Positions 7,726 through 15,735 of a DNA stretch of 23,797 nt are shown piece by piece. Source of the stretch: CAZWIT01 sp964533435. GTDB lineage: Bacteria; Patescibacteriota; Patescibacteriia; UBA1558; GWA2-36-10. Below the pieces are notes generated by a model. It was not told the origin of the DNA. It saw only the letters and a program-made list of their open reading frames with translations, and did no database searches. Numbering within the stretch: position 1 is the stretch's first letter; the number at the start of each line of letters is the position of its first letter. The position numbers and the translations under genes are program-made. The stretch spans positions 1 to 23,797 of the forward strand of contig CAZHLU010000006.1 in the NCBI GenBank assembly GCA_964533435.1. The letters run 5' to 3'.

Positions 7726-9292
7726 TAAATATAAAAAATTTTTTGTACCCATAATTTTATTAACATTTTTTTTGTTGTATAGTTTTACTATCTTTTTTAG
7801 CTGGTGGCCTCAGTGGTTTGAAGCTAGACATTTGATTTTTAACTGGCCAGACGCTAATGCTAATTATTTTTTTGCTAAACTTTTTGCTAATAATTATCAC
7901 TTGAGTTATTTAGAGCCCTTAAATACTTTAAGCGACAATTTATTACATAGTCGCAGCATTAATGTTATTGATGCTAAGTTAGTATCAGTAACATTTTTAC
8001 CTAATATTATTATTTTTGCTCTATTTTATAAAATATTAGGTGCTTTAGGAGTTTTGTTTTTAGTGCCGCTACTGGCTATAATTTCAGCTTATTTCTTTTA
8101 TCGCATTTTAAAAATTGTTTTTGATGAAAAAATAGCTTTAATTGCCTTATTATTACTTTTACCATTTGCGCCTTGGCTTTATTTTGCTAATTTAGCCATG
8201 CTGAGCAATATTTTATTTATCTCTCTTGCTTTAGGCGCTGGTTATTTTTGGGCACTAAAAAAATATTATTTAAGTGTTTTATTTTTAAGCTTAGCTTTGA
8301 TTTGTCGACCTAGTGAATTTATCTTGATGTTGGTATTTTTTGGTTTTTTGTTTTATTGGCAGAGACTAGAATTAAAAAAATATTTGCCACTTAGCTTATT
8401 AATCTTATTTATTTTTGGTGCTAGCTTTTTATTGTTAAATTATTTAGTTTATGGAAATGTTTTTAGTGCTGGCTATTTTAATTTACAAACACAAAATTTA
8501 CCGACCGAATTTGTTGATAAAAATAACAGTCCTATAGTTTTACTAAAATTATTATTTGCTCCTTTTGGTTTTAATTTTAAATTAATTATTTATAATTTTA
8601 GTAAATATTTTGTTAAAATATTTTTACCATATTTGATATTAGCAATTTTAGCTATTATTTATAGTATTAAACGTTCCCAAAATAAAATATTATGGCAACG
8701 TTATTTATCGATGGCTTCTTTAGCTTCTTTGTTTTTATTAATTTATTATGCTTCTTGGGATTTAGCAGATCCGCTGGTTAAAAATTTGAATTTAATAAGT
8801 AATTCTTATGTTCGTTATTTTTTACCATTATATATTATTTGGTTGCCTTTTGCAGCCCTTGCTATTGCTGATCTTTTTTATAAAAAATATTTAACACAAC
8901 TTATTATTTCAGCGCTAGCTATTATTTCAATATATACTGCTTTTTGGGTAAAGCCAGACGGCTTATTAGAGCACAGATATTATTTACATTTATATTTTCA
9001 ACAATTTCAAGAAGTCAAAAATATTGCGCCAGAGCAGGCGATTATTATCTCGGAGCGAGAAGATAAAGTATTTTTTCCTTATTATCGTGTGGTCGTACCT
9101 CAAGGTGATTTACCAACTTGGTCTCGAGTAGAAAAAATTATTAGCCAGGCGCCAGTTTATTATTTTACTAATAAGAGTGCTGAAGATTTGGCAAAGGAAC
9201 AAATTTATGCTAAAGCTAATAATCTAGAGTTTGTAAATCCTATGGAAATTAGTGGTGATTTCAGGCTCTATCAAGTTAAATTAAAAAATTAA
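7718..9292 (+). CDS. Multi-pass membrane protein, probable GT-C type glycosyltransferase
   Basis: This 524-residue protein has roughly ten or more hydrophobic segments and a soluble C-terminal part of about 90 residues. The first segment (8-28) is followed by an external loop with PDANANYFFAKLFA (44-57), where D45 sits at the place of the catalytic acid of GT-C enzymes. HSRSIN (78-83) resembles the HPRSI-type loop of related proteins. GT-C enzymes use polyprenyl-phosphate sugars outside the membrane, which would fit the polyprenyl-phosphate transferases encoded upstream. It overlaps the GT4 stop by 8 nt. The family call is moderate: similarity is to the general PMT/ArnT layout. Confidence 0.72.
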   Translation: MNSKYKKFFVPIILLTFFLLYSFTIFFSWWPQWFEARHLIFNWPDANANYFFAKLFANNYHLSYLEPLNTLSDNLLHSRSINVIDAKLVSVTFLPNIIIFALFYKILGALGVLFLVPLLAIISAYFFYRILKIVFDEKIALIALLLLLPFAPWLYFANLAMLSNILFISLALGAGYFWALKKYYLSVLFLSLALICRPSEFILMLVFFGFLFYWQRLELKKYLPLSLLILFIFGASFLLLNYLVYGNVFSAGYFNLQTQNLPTEFVDKNNSPIVLLKLLFAPFGFNFKLIIYNFSKYFVKIFLPYLILAILAIIYSIKRSQNKILWQRYLSMASLASLFLLIYYASWDLADPLVKNLNLISNSYVRYFLPLYIIWLPFAALAIADLFYKKYLTQLIISALAIISIYTAFWVKPDGLLEHRYYLHLYFQQFQEVKNIAPEQAIIISEREDKVFFPYYRVVVPQGDLPTWSRVEKIISQAPVYYFTNKSAEDLAKEQIYAKANNLEFVNPMEISGDFRLYQVKLKN

Positions 9293-9305
9293 CAAGAATA
9301 AAAAT

Positions 9306-9713
9306 ATGGATTGCATTTTTTGTAAAATTATAAAAAAAGAAATACCAGCAAAAATTATTTATGAAGATGATAAATTTTTATCTTTTTTAGATATTGAACC
9401 AAATACAGAAGGTCATGCTTTAGTAATTTCCAAAGATCATGTGGAGAATTTTTCCAGCTTATCGGCCCAAGCTGCAGCTGAGTTAATTCAAGCAGTGCAT
9501 AAAATTGCTCCGCAGTTAGCAAGGATTTTAGGAGCGGATGGATATAATTTGGCCATTAATAATGGTCGAGCCGCTGGTCAATTAGTTGATCATGCGCATT
9601 GGCATATTATTCCTCGTTATGTAGGTGATAATTTAGTTCATTGGCCACACAGTCAAGCTGCTAAAGAAAAATTAGATCTTACTTTTACTAAAATAGAAGG
9701 GCAAATAAAATAA
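9306..9713 (+). CDS. HIT family nucleotide hydrolase/transferase
   Basis: The 135-residue protein has the HINT/Hit layout: MDCIFCKIIKKEIPA at the N-terminus, with C3 and C6 as probable zinc ligands, then a PNTEGHALVISKDH stretch, and the histidine triad HAHWH (H96, H98, H100) in VDHAHWHIIPR. The middle histidine forms the nucleotidyl intermediate. Family members hydrolyse AMP-linked compounds such as adenosine phosphoramidates or dinucleotide polyphosphates; the physiological substrate is unknown. It lies 13 nt after the GT-C gene and directly touches the next gene (stop then ATG), so it is probably a co-transcribed housekeeping gene. Confidence 0.93.
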   Translation: MDCIFCKIIKKEIPAKIIYEDDKFLSFLDIEPNTEGHALVISKDHVENFSSLSAQAAAELIQAVHKIAPQLARILGADGYNLAINNGRAAGQLVDHAHWHIIPRYVGDNLVHWPHSQAAKEKLDLTFTKIEGQIK

Positions 9714-10439
9714 ATGAAAGGTATTATTTTAGCCGGAGGAGCGGGTACTAGGCTTTATCCTTTGACCAAAATTACTAGTAAACAATTATTGCCGATTTAT
9801 GATCGGCCGATGATTTATTATCCTTTACAAACCTTACTTGATGCAGGTATTAAAGACATTTTACTGATTTCTGATCCAGTGAATATTGGTAATTTTGTTA
9901 GACTATTAGGTAGTGGCAAAGAATTTAATTGTAAAATAACTTATGAAATTCAAGATAAACCAGAGGGTTTAGCGCAGGCGTTTTTAATTGGCGAAAATTT
10001 TATTGGCCAAGATAAAGTTACTATGATTTTGGGCGATAATTTATTTATTGGCAATAAAGATTTTTTACGTGAGGCAATAGCTAATTTTAATGATGGTGCT
10101 AGAATATTTGTTAAACAGGTTTCTGATCCACAGCGTTTTGGTGTAGCCGAATTTGATAGTCAACAAAAAGTGATTAGCATTGTCGAAAAACCAAAAGAAC
10201 CCAAAAGTGATTATGCAGTTACTGGTTTGTATATTTATGATAATACTGTCATTAATAAAGTTAAAAATTTAAAGCCTTCAGCTAGAGCTGAGTTAGAAAT
10301 TACCGATCTTAATAATATGTATCTACAAACTGGGAAGTTAAAAGTTGACATTTATCCTGGTCATTGGTTAGATACGGGTACTTTTGATTCATTGCTAGCT
10401 GCTAGTAATTTAGTTGCTAAAAATAAAACAAATGGATAA
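9714..10439 (+). CDS. Short RmlA-type sugar-1-phosphate nucleotidyltransferase
   Basis: The protein joins a sugar 1-phosphate to an NTP, most likely glucose 1-phosphate with dTTP or UTP. LAGGAGTRLYPLT (6-18), KQLLPIYDRPMIYYPL (23-38) and EGLAQAFLIG are characteristic of RmlA. Metal-binding aspartates are D108 in LGDN and D220 in HWLDTG, and VEKP (157-160) and the AELEITDLN motif are present. At 241 residues it ends soon after the WLDTGT motif and lacks the 45-50-residue C-terminal extension of enterobacterial RmlA (about 290), like the short forms in archaea and other bacteria. No rmlB, rmlC or rmlD is next to it. The start is the ATG immediately after the HIT stop. Confidence 0.88.
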   Translation: MKGIILAGGAGTRLYPLTKITSKQLLPIYDRPMIYYPLQTLLDAGIKDILLISDPVNIGNFVRLLGSGKEFNCKITYEIQDKPEGLAQAFLIGENFIGQDKVTMILGDNLFIGNKDFLREAIANFNDGARIFVKQVSDPQRFGVAEFDSQQKVISIVEKPKEPKSDYAVTGLYIYDNTVINKVKNLKPSARAELEITDLNNMYLQTGKLKVDIYPGHWLDTGTFDSLLAASNLVAKNKTNG

Positions 10440-10653
10440 ATTAGAAAAAATTTTAGATAGTATTAGACCAGCTTTAGTGCGCGATGGTGGCAATCTAAAG
10501 TTAGTATCATATAATAAAAAACAAGGATTGGTCACAATCGCCTTAACCGGTGCTTGTGCTCATTGTCAGGCAGCTGACATTACCTTTAAATATTTGATTG
10601 AACAGGAAATCAAAAGCCAAATGCCAGAGGTCAAAGAGGTGCGTTTAGCTTAA
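10432..10653 (+). CDS. NifU-like C-terminal domain protein (Nfu-type Fe-S scaffold)
   Basis: A 73-residue stand-alone Nfu domain: LDSIRPALVRDGGNLKLV leads into GACAHC with the CxxC pair that would hold a [4Fe-4S] cluster at a dimer interface, followed by the helix ending in EIKSQMPEVKEV. Nfu proteins carry assembled clusters to apo-enzymes. The frame is open to a TTG at 10414, but the ATG at 10432 gives the normal family N-terminus and an 8 nt overlap with the preceding stop. No other Fe-S assembly gene is in the window, so its position may simply reflect genome compaction. Confidence 0.9.
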   Translation: MDKLEKILDSIRPALVRDGGNLKLVSYNKKQGLVTIALTGACAHCQAADITFKYLIEQEIKSQMPEVKEVRLA

Positions 10654-10706
10654 TATTGACTTTTTTTGCTTTTTATTTTGTAGTATTGGGTAAAAAGCCA
10701 ATATTT

Positions 10707-10735
10707 TTGATTTTTAACTTAAAATATGTTAAACT
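10707..10735 (+). promoter_or_regulatory. Probable promoter of the peptidoglycan operon
   Basis: A TTGATT box (10707-10712), a 17 nt spacer and TAAACT (10730-10735) preceded by TG at 10727-10728 form an extended -10 promoter. The predicted start of transcription near 10742 leaves only about 7 nt before the ATG at 10749. TAAACT is also one arm of a short inverted repeat, TAAACT-AA-AGTTTA (10730-10743), which could bind a regulator. The 95 nt gap is one of the few real gaps in this part of the window, which supports a promoter here. Confidence 0.45.
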
Positions 10736-10748
10736 AAAGTTTAGTTTT

Positions 10749-11120
10749 ATGCAGTTTTTTAGTTTTAAAAAAATAACAGAGCTATACAAACATCGTTGGT
10801 CGGCCGTGTTAATCAATATTTGGTTACTAGCAGTCTTAATGAGTGTTTTTATTTTTTGGAAAAAAGACATAGTCAAAACAGACTTGGCAGCTTTGCATTA
10901 TAATATTTATTCGGGGATCAATTTACTTGGTCCTTGGCAATGGCTCTGGGCTTTGCCAATAATTTTATTTTTAGTTTCAATAATTAATATCATTATTGCT
11001 AGTCAGTTGGTTCATAAGTATCGCATTTGGGTTTATTGGTTATTACTTGCTAATTTATTAAATCAACTAATAATGTTGATTTATCTATATAATATTTTAA
11101 ATTTTAACCGTCATGCCTGA
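10749..11120 (+). CDS. Small membrane protein at head of peptidoglycan operon, unknown function
   Basis: I do not recognise a named family. The 123-residue protein has a short positively charged N-terminus, then hydrophobic segments at about 20-37, 60-82 and 86-112. Between the first and second lies a polar region with LHYNIYSGINLLGPWQW, a motif I recall in unnamed membrane proteins of candidate-phylum genomes. An in-frame TTG at 10656 would add 31 residues, but those codons cover the promoter, so the ATG at 10749 was chosen. The TGA stop overlaps the mraY start by 8 nt, so the two are likely coupled. A role with the MraY/lipid II machinery is an inference from position only. Confidence 0.75.
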   Translation: MQFFSFKKITELYKHRWSAVLINIWLLAVLMSVFIFWKKDIVKTDLAALHYNIYSGINLLGPWQWLWALPIILFLVSIINIIIASQLVHKYRIWVYWLLLANLLNQLIMLIYLYNILNFNRHA

Positions 11121-12165
11121 TCAAGCTATTATTAAAATTTTTGTTTTAACTACAATTGCCTTTTTTGTAGCCTTTTTTTTAACACCCCTTTGGACTCATG
11201 TATTATATAAATATCGTTTGGGTAAAAGTATTCGCGATGATGGACAGACGCCAGTTTTTTCCCAGTTGCACAAAAATAAAGCAGGTACCCCTACTATGGG
11301 TGGTGTTCTTATTTGGTTGACAGTGGTAATTTTAGCTTTGTTTTTTTGGACTTTGGCTAGTTTTTGGCCTGATTCACTTTTGGGACATCTGAATTTTGTT
11401 ACTCGTTCTGATACTTATTTACCACTAGCAGCTTTAGTTGCCTCAGCTTTAATTGGTTTAATGGATGATTGGTTTAATATTAATCGCCAAGGTGGTGGTA
11501 AGGGTGGCGGTTTAACTATCAAACACCGTTTAATTATGTATATGGCAGTAGCTTTGGTTGGTGCTTGGTGGTTTTATTTTAAATTAGAGTGGGATGTCAT
11601 TCGTTTACCTTTTTATGGGGCATACAATATGGGGTGGTGGTTTATTCCCATGTTTATTTTTATTTTAGTGGCTACTTCTTTTTCCATTAATGAAACAGAT
11701 GGTTTAGATGGTTTGGCTGCAGGTGTTATGCTGACTGCTTTTGCTGCTTACGGCACCATTGCTTTTATGCAGGCTAATTATAATTTAGCGGCTTTTTGTG
11801 GAGCAATTTCTGGGGCTTTACTTGCTTTTTTATGGTTTAATATTCATCCAGCTCGTTTTTTTATGGGGGATACAGGTGCTATGTCTTTAGGCATTTCTTT
11901 GGGCATTGTTGCAATGTTGACCAGCTATCCTTTGTTGTTGCCTTTAATTGTTTTTGTGCCTTTACTTGAATCTTTATCAGTAATTATTCAATTGCTTTCT
12001 AAAAAATTTAGACACAAAAAAGTTTTTTTATCAGCACCCTTACATCATCATTTTGAAGCCAAGGGTTGGCCAGAAACTAAAGTAGTAATGCGCCTTTGGA
12101 TTGTGTCGGCAGTTTTTGCAGTTGGTGGTCTAATACTGGCTATGATTGATTTACGTTTATGGTAA
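11113..12165 (+). CDS. mraY: Phospho-N-acetylmuramoyl-pentapeptide transferase MraY
   Basis: MraY transfers phospho-MurNAc-pentapeptide from UDP to undecaprenyl phosphate, making lipid I in the membrane. The 350-residue sequence has about ten hydrophobic segments. Family motifs are KAGTPTMGG (56-64), the aspartate pair DD (118-119), NETDGLDGLAAG (193-204), FMGDTGAMSLG with D253, and the HHH loop (311-313) before FEAKGWPE. All known catalytic residues appear to be present. A glycine-rich stretch, RQGGGKGGG, follows the DD motif where other species also have a short basic loop. It overlaps the upstream membrane gene by 8 nt and murD by 7 nt. Confidence 0.97.
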   Translation: MPDQAIIKIFVLTTIAFFVAFFLTPLWTHVLYKYRLGKSIRDDGQTPVFSQLHKNKAGTPTMGGVLIWLTVVILALFFWTLASFWPDSLLGHLNFVTRSDTYLPLAALVASALIGLMDDWFNINRQGGGKGGGLTIKHRLIMYMAVALVGAWWFYFKLEWDVIRLPFYGAYNMGWWFIPMFIFILVATSFSINETDGLDGLAAGVMLTAFAAYGTIAFMQANYNLAAFCGAISGALLAFLWFNIHPARFFMGDTGAMSLGISLGIVAMLTSYPLLLPLIVFVPLLESLSVIIQLLSKKFRHKKVFLSAPLHHHFEAKGWPETKVVMRLWIVSAVFAVGGLILAMIDLRLW

Positions 12166-13574
12166 AAGCTTTTAAAAATAAAAAAGTATTATTGATGGGC
12201 TTAGGTTTGCACGGTGGTGCACTAGCTGTTGCCACTTGGCTTCTTAAGCAAGGTGCAGATCTGACGATTACTGACGTTAAGACAGAAGAGCAGCTTAAAA
12301 GTAGTTTGCAAAAATTATCCGCCTTTGGTGGGAAAAAACTAAAAGAGAAAATTAAGTTTTCTTTAGGTGGTCATCGTTTAGGTGATTTTATCGAACAGGA
12401 TTTAATTATTCAAAATCCAGGCGTGCCTAAAGACTCGGTTTATTTAAATATTGCTAGACAATTAAACATCCCGATTGTTAATGAAGCCGTGATGTTTTTT
12501 GGCTTATATCCAGGTAAAAAAGTAGCTGTTACTGGTACGCGGGGCAAATCAACTACTGCTACCTTAATTCATCAATTACTCAAAACAGAAATAAAAAATA
12601 ATGTTTTGGCTGGTAATATTGCTACTACGCCAATGTTTTCCGTTTTAGATAAAATAAAAAAAGATGCCTGGCCAGTGCTTGAGCTTTCTAGTTGGCAACT
12701 AGAGAACCTAGATGAATATAAACAATCACCGGAAATAGCAATAGTTACTAATGTTTTAGTAGATCATTTGAATCGTTATAAAAATTTTAATGAATATGCT
12801 AAAGCTAAATTTGCTATTACTAAATGGCAAACTAAAAATGATAGTGTAATTTTAAATTATGATAATAAAGTTACCAGGGCTATGGCTAAAAAAACTCAAG
12901 CCAAAGTTTATTGGTTTTCTTTAAATAAAAAAGTAATAAGAGGTGCCTATGTCTTTGCTGGTGATATTTATTTTACTGACGGTAAAAAATTAGAAAAAAT
13001 AATGCCACTTAATCAGTTGGCTATTTTAGGTGAACATAATTTAGCTAATGTACTGGCAGCGCTGATAGTTGCTAAGCTACTAAATATTGATAACAAAAAC
13101 ATTATCAAAGTTTTAAAAAGTTTTTCGGGCATTGATTATCGTTTGCAATACAAAGGTATTGTTAAGGGTAGGGCAGTGTATAATGATTCAACTGCCACTA
13201 CACCAGATGCAACTCAGGCTGCTATTAAAGCACTCTTACCCAAAAAAATACTTTTAATTGCTGGTGGTCAAGATAAAGTTTTAGATTACAAAGATTTAGC
13301 AAAACTTATTAAAGCAAAAGTATCATATCTTATCTTGTTATCAGGTACTGGTAGTGACAAATTAATACAAGAACTTAAAAAAATAAATTTTCCAAGCACT
13401 AAATTAAAGGCAAATGTTCCATCTTTAGATGCAGCTTGGAAGCTAGCTTTAAAATATAAAAACACTGATTGTATTTTATTTTCACCAGCAGCTGCTAGTT
13501 TTAATATGTTTTTGCATGAGTTTGATCGAGCCAAGCAATTTAATAAATTAGTAAATGATTTCCAGAAGAAATAA
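12159..13574 (+). CDS. murD: UDP-N-acetylmuramoyl-L-alanine--D-glutamate ligase MurD
   Basis: MurD adds D-glutamate to UDP-MurNAc-L-alanine with ATP. The 471-residue protein starts with a Rossmann-like domain (LLMGLGLHGG, 11-20), followed by the ATP-binding loop GTRGKST (126-132), the ELSSWQLENL motif, TNVLVDHLNRY and, in the C-terminal domain, NDSTATTPDAT and LIAGGQDK. SSWQLE and the NDSTAT motif separate it from MurC, MurE and MurF. The usual loop is GTNGKS; Arg replaces Asn here. It overlaps mraY by 7 nt and ftsW by 20 nt. Confidence 0.95.
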   Translation: MVKAFKNKKVLLMGLGLHGGALAVATWLLKQGADLTITDVKTEEQLKSSLQKLSAFGGKKLKEKIKFSLGGHRLGDFIEQDLIIQNPGVPKDSVYLNIARQLNIPIVNEAVMFFGLYPGKKVAVTGTRGKSTTATLIHQLLKTEIKNNVLAGNIATTPMFSVLDKIKKDAWPVLELSSWQLENLDEYKQSPEIAIVTNVLVDHLNRYKNFNEYAKAKFAITKWQTKNDSVILNYDNKVTRAMAKKTQAKVYWFSLNKKVIRGAYVFAGDIYFTDGKKLEKIMPLNQLAILGEHNLANVLAALIVAKLLNIDNKNIIKVLKSFSGIDYRLQYKGIVKGRAVYNDSTATTPDATQAAIKALLPKKILLIAGGQDKVLDYKDLAKLIKAKVSYLILLSGTGSDKLIQELKKINFPSTKLKANVPSLDAAWKLALKYKNTDCILFSPAAASFNMFLHEFDRAKQFNKLVNDFQKK

Positions 13575-14712
13575 AAGTTTTTTAACTTGGTTTTTGCAAC
13601 CATTTCAAGCCAAGCGTGGCGAGGGGCATCAGCCAGATTTAATAATGTTGGCTATTGTTGCTATTTTATTATTTTTAGGTTTGCTTTTTTTATCTTCAGC
13701 TTCCTCAACCAGCGCTTTTTATCGTTATCATGATACTTATCGTTTTGTAAAACAACAAATTACTCATGGTTTATTGCCAGGTTTGTTACTTTTTTATTTA
13801 GCCTTGCGTACTGATTATCAAATTTTTAAAAAGTTTTATAGATTTTTTTTAATTTTTTCTTTGATTTTGTTATCTTTAGTTTTTATAACTAATTTAAACA
13901 ATAATTACGGCTCAGCACAATCCTGGATAGTTTTAGGTGGCGCTTCTTTTCAGCCCAGTGAATTAGTAAAACTTTGTTATATTATTTATTTAGCGGGTTG
14001 GTTGGAAGCAAAACAAGAAGACATAGTTTCTTGGAGTAAGGGTACTATTCCATTTTTGGTAATTTTAGGAATAATTGCCGTGTTGTTGATGAAGCAGCCA
14101 GACTTTGGCACTTTAAGTATTGTTCTAGCTATTGCTCTTAGTATGTATTTTGTAGCTGGTGCTCAAATTAAACATTTGGCTTATATTATTAGTGCAGGTA
14201 TTGTCGGTTTTGTGGTGATGATCAAAGCTGCTCCGTATCGCATGAATAGAATTATTGCTTGGTGGAATCCAGATATTGACCCGAGGGGCATTAGTTGGCA
14301 ATTAAAGCAATCTTTAATCGCTATTGGCTCAGGAGGTTGGTTTGGTGTTGGTTTGGGCTTATCAAAGCAAAAGTCTTATGTGCCCATGCCGGCCAATGAT
14401 TCCATCTTTGCTATTATTGCTGAAGAAATTGGTTTTGTTTTTGCGGTGGCTTTGATTTTTATATTTGCAGCTTTACTTTGGCGAGGTTTATTAATAGTTA
14501 AAAATGCACCTGATAATTTTGCCCGTTTTGTAGCTTTAGGTATTGTAGTTTGGTTAGTGGCTCAGATTTTAGTTAATATTGCAGGCATGATGCAGCTTTT
14601 GCCTTTGACAGGACTACCTTTGCCTTTTATTTCTTTAGGAGGTAGCAATTTGACTGTGACCTTGCTAGCAATCGGTATTTTAGCTAATATATCTAGATTT
14701 ACTACTAGATAA
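13555..14712 (+). CDS. ftsW: Peptidoglycan glycosyltransferase FtsW (SEDS family)
   Basis: This SEDS protein polymerises lipid II into glycan strands. The 385-residue sequence has a charged N-terminus of about 28 residues and about ten membrane segments. Family motifs are SSASSTSAF after the first segment, QPSELVK (133-139), KQPDFGT (180-186), and the large extracellular loop with GWFGVGLGLSKQK and ANDSIFAIIAEEIG, where D282 is the likely catalytic aspartate and EE follows. GLPLPFISLGGSN near the end is also diagnostic. FtsW and RodA are hard to separate by sequence; the position between murD and murG supports FtsW. The start overlaps murD by 20 nt. Confidence 0.93.
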   Translation: MISRRNKSFLTWFLQPFQAKRGEGHQPDLIMLAIVAILLFLGLLFLSSASSTSAFYRYHDTYRFVKQQITHGLLPGLLLFYLALRTDYQIFKKFYRFFLIFSLILLSLVFITNLNNNYGSAQSWIVLGGASFQPSELVKLCYIIYLAGWLEAKQEDIVSWSKGTIPFLVILGIIAVLLMKQPDFGTLSIVLAIALSMYFVAGAQIKHLAYIISAGIVGFVVMIKAAPYRMNRIIAWWNPDIDPRGISWQLKQSLIAIGSGGWFGVGLGLSKQKSYVPMPANDSIFAIIAEEIGFVFAVALIFIFAALLWRGLLIVKNAPDNFARFVALGIVVWLVAQILVNIAGMMQLLPLTGLPLPFISLGGSNLTVTLLAIGILANISRFTTR

Positions 14713-14714
14713 AT

Positions 14715-15731
14715 ATGTCCCAAGATTTACGCATTATTTTAAGTGGTGGTGGAACTTTAGGCTCAGTTAGCCCTTTGCTTGCAATTGCTGAAAAATTGCC
14801 GGCTAAATATTTATTTGTGGGTACAGAAATAGGTCCAGAGAGAAAAGTAGTTGAGACTTATAATATAGAATTTCGTACTATTACGTCTGGTAAATTGAGA
14901 CGTTATTTTGATTGGCAAAATTTTAAAGATATTTTTAAAATAAAAATAGGTATTTATCAGAGTTTAAAAATTATCAATGAATTTAAACCAGATATTATTT
15001 TAACAGCCGGTAGTTTTGTTTGTGTGCCTATGGCAGTGGCTGCTAAATTAAAAGGTATACCAGTAATTGTTCATCAACAAGATTTGACCTTGGGTTTAGC
15101 CAATAAAATCATGGCACCACTGGCAAAAAAAATTACCGTTACTTTTCCAGAGCAATTAAAGTTTTTTCCACAAAATAAAACAGTCTTGACTGGCAATCCA
15201 GTTCGTAGTATGCCGATTAAAAATGTTGAACAGCCAATAGTATTGATTACGGGCGGGGGGCTAGGGGCTAGAGCATTAAATGATTTTATTAAACCATTTA
15301 TTCCGCAACTGCTAGAAAAATATCAAGTACATCACATTTTAGGTGAGGCTAATTGGGATCAGCGTTTAGAGCTTAGTGGCTACACTGCTTATCGTCTAGC
15401 TACCAAAGAAATGAATGATTTATTAAATCGAGCCGATATTATTATTTCGCGGGCTGGTATGTCTTTGATTTCGGAAGCGGCCAGTCTTAAAAAAGCTTTG
15501 GTACTAGTGCCAATTCCTAATACTCATCAAGAAAAAAATGCCGAGTTTTTTGCTAAGCACAATGCCGCTTGCTATGTTCCCCAGGGCAATCATCAAATTA
15601 TGGATCGGTATTTGTATAAATTGATTAATCACGATCCTTGGCGCATTGCCTTGGGTGAAAATCTATATAAATTGTATCCAGAAAATGCCGCAGCAAATTA
15701 TCAGGTTTTAATTAAAGAAATTACAAAGTAG
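14715..15731 (+). CDS. murG: UDP-N-acetylglucosamine transferase MurG
   Basis: MurG adds GlcNAc to lipid I, forming lipid II at the inner membrane face. The 338-residue GT-B protein has LTGNPVR, ITGGGLGARALN, ADIIISRAGMSLISEAA and HQEKNAEF, which are standard MurG elements. Two acceptor-side motifs differ from the textbook form: GGGTLGSVSP (11-20) has Ser where GGTGGHVFP has His, and HQQDLTLGLANK replaces HEQN. I remember such variants as usual in candidate-phylum bacteria, so they probably mark lineage rather than decay. The ATG is 2 nt after ftsW. Confidence 0.93.
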   Translation: MSQDLRIILSGGGTLGSVSPLLAIAEKLPAKYLFVGTEIGPERKVVETYNIEFRTITSGKLRRYFDWQNFKDIFKIKIGIYQSLKIINEFKPDIILTAGSFVCVPMAVAAKLKGIPVIVHQQDLTLGLANKIMAPLAKKITVTFPEQLKFFPQNKTVLTGNPVRSMPIKNVEQPIVLITGGGLGARALNDFIKPFIPQLLEKYQVHHILGEANWDQRLELSGYTAYRLATKEMNDLLNRADIIISRAGMSLISEAASLKKALVLVPIPNTHQEKNAEFFAKHNAACYVPQGNHQIMDRYLYKLINHDPWRIALGENLYKLYPENAAANYQVLIKEITK

Positions 15732-15735
15732 TATT

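Noticed and set aside
10656..10686. TTGACT with TAGTAT as a promoter for the wall operon
   Set aside because: The spacer is 19 nt and the -10 is weak; the box at 10707-10735 has a 17 nt spacer and an extended -10.
3981..11120. Possible recoding of UGA as glycine, known in some candidate phyla
   Set aside because: No supported gene has an internal TGA, and TGA ends two genes exactly where the next gene starts.
13286..13603. Reverse-strand open frame of 105 codons
   Set aside because: It lies opposite the end of murD and the start of ftsW, which are well supported; no recognisable protein features.
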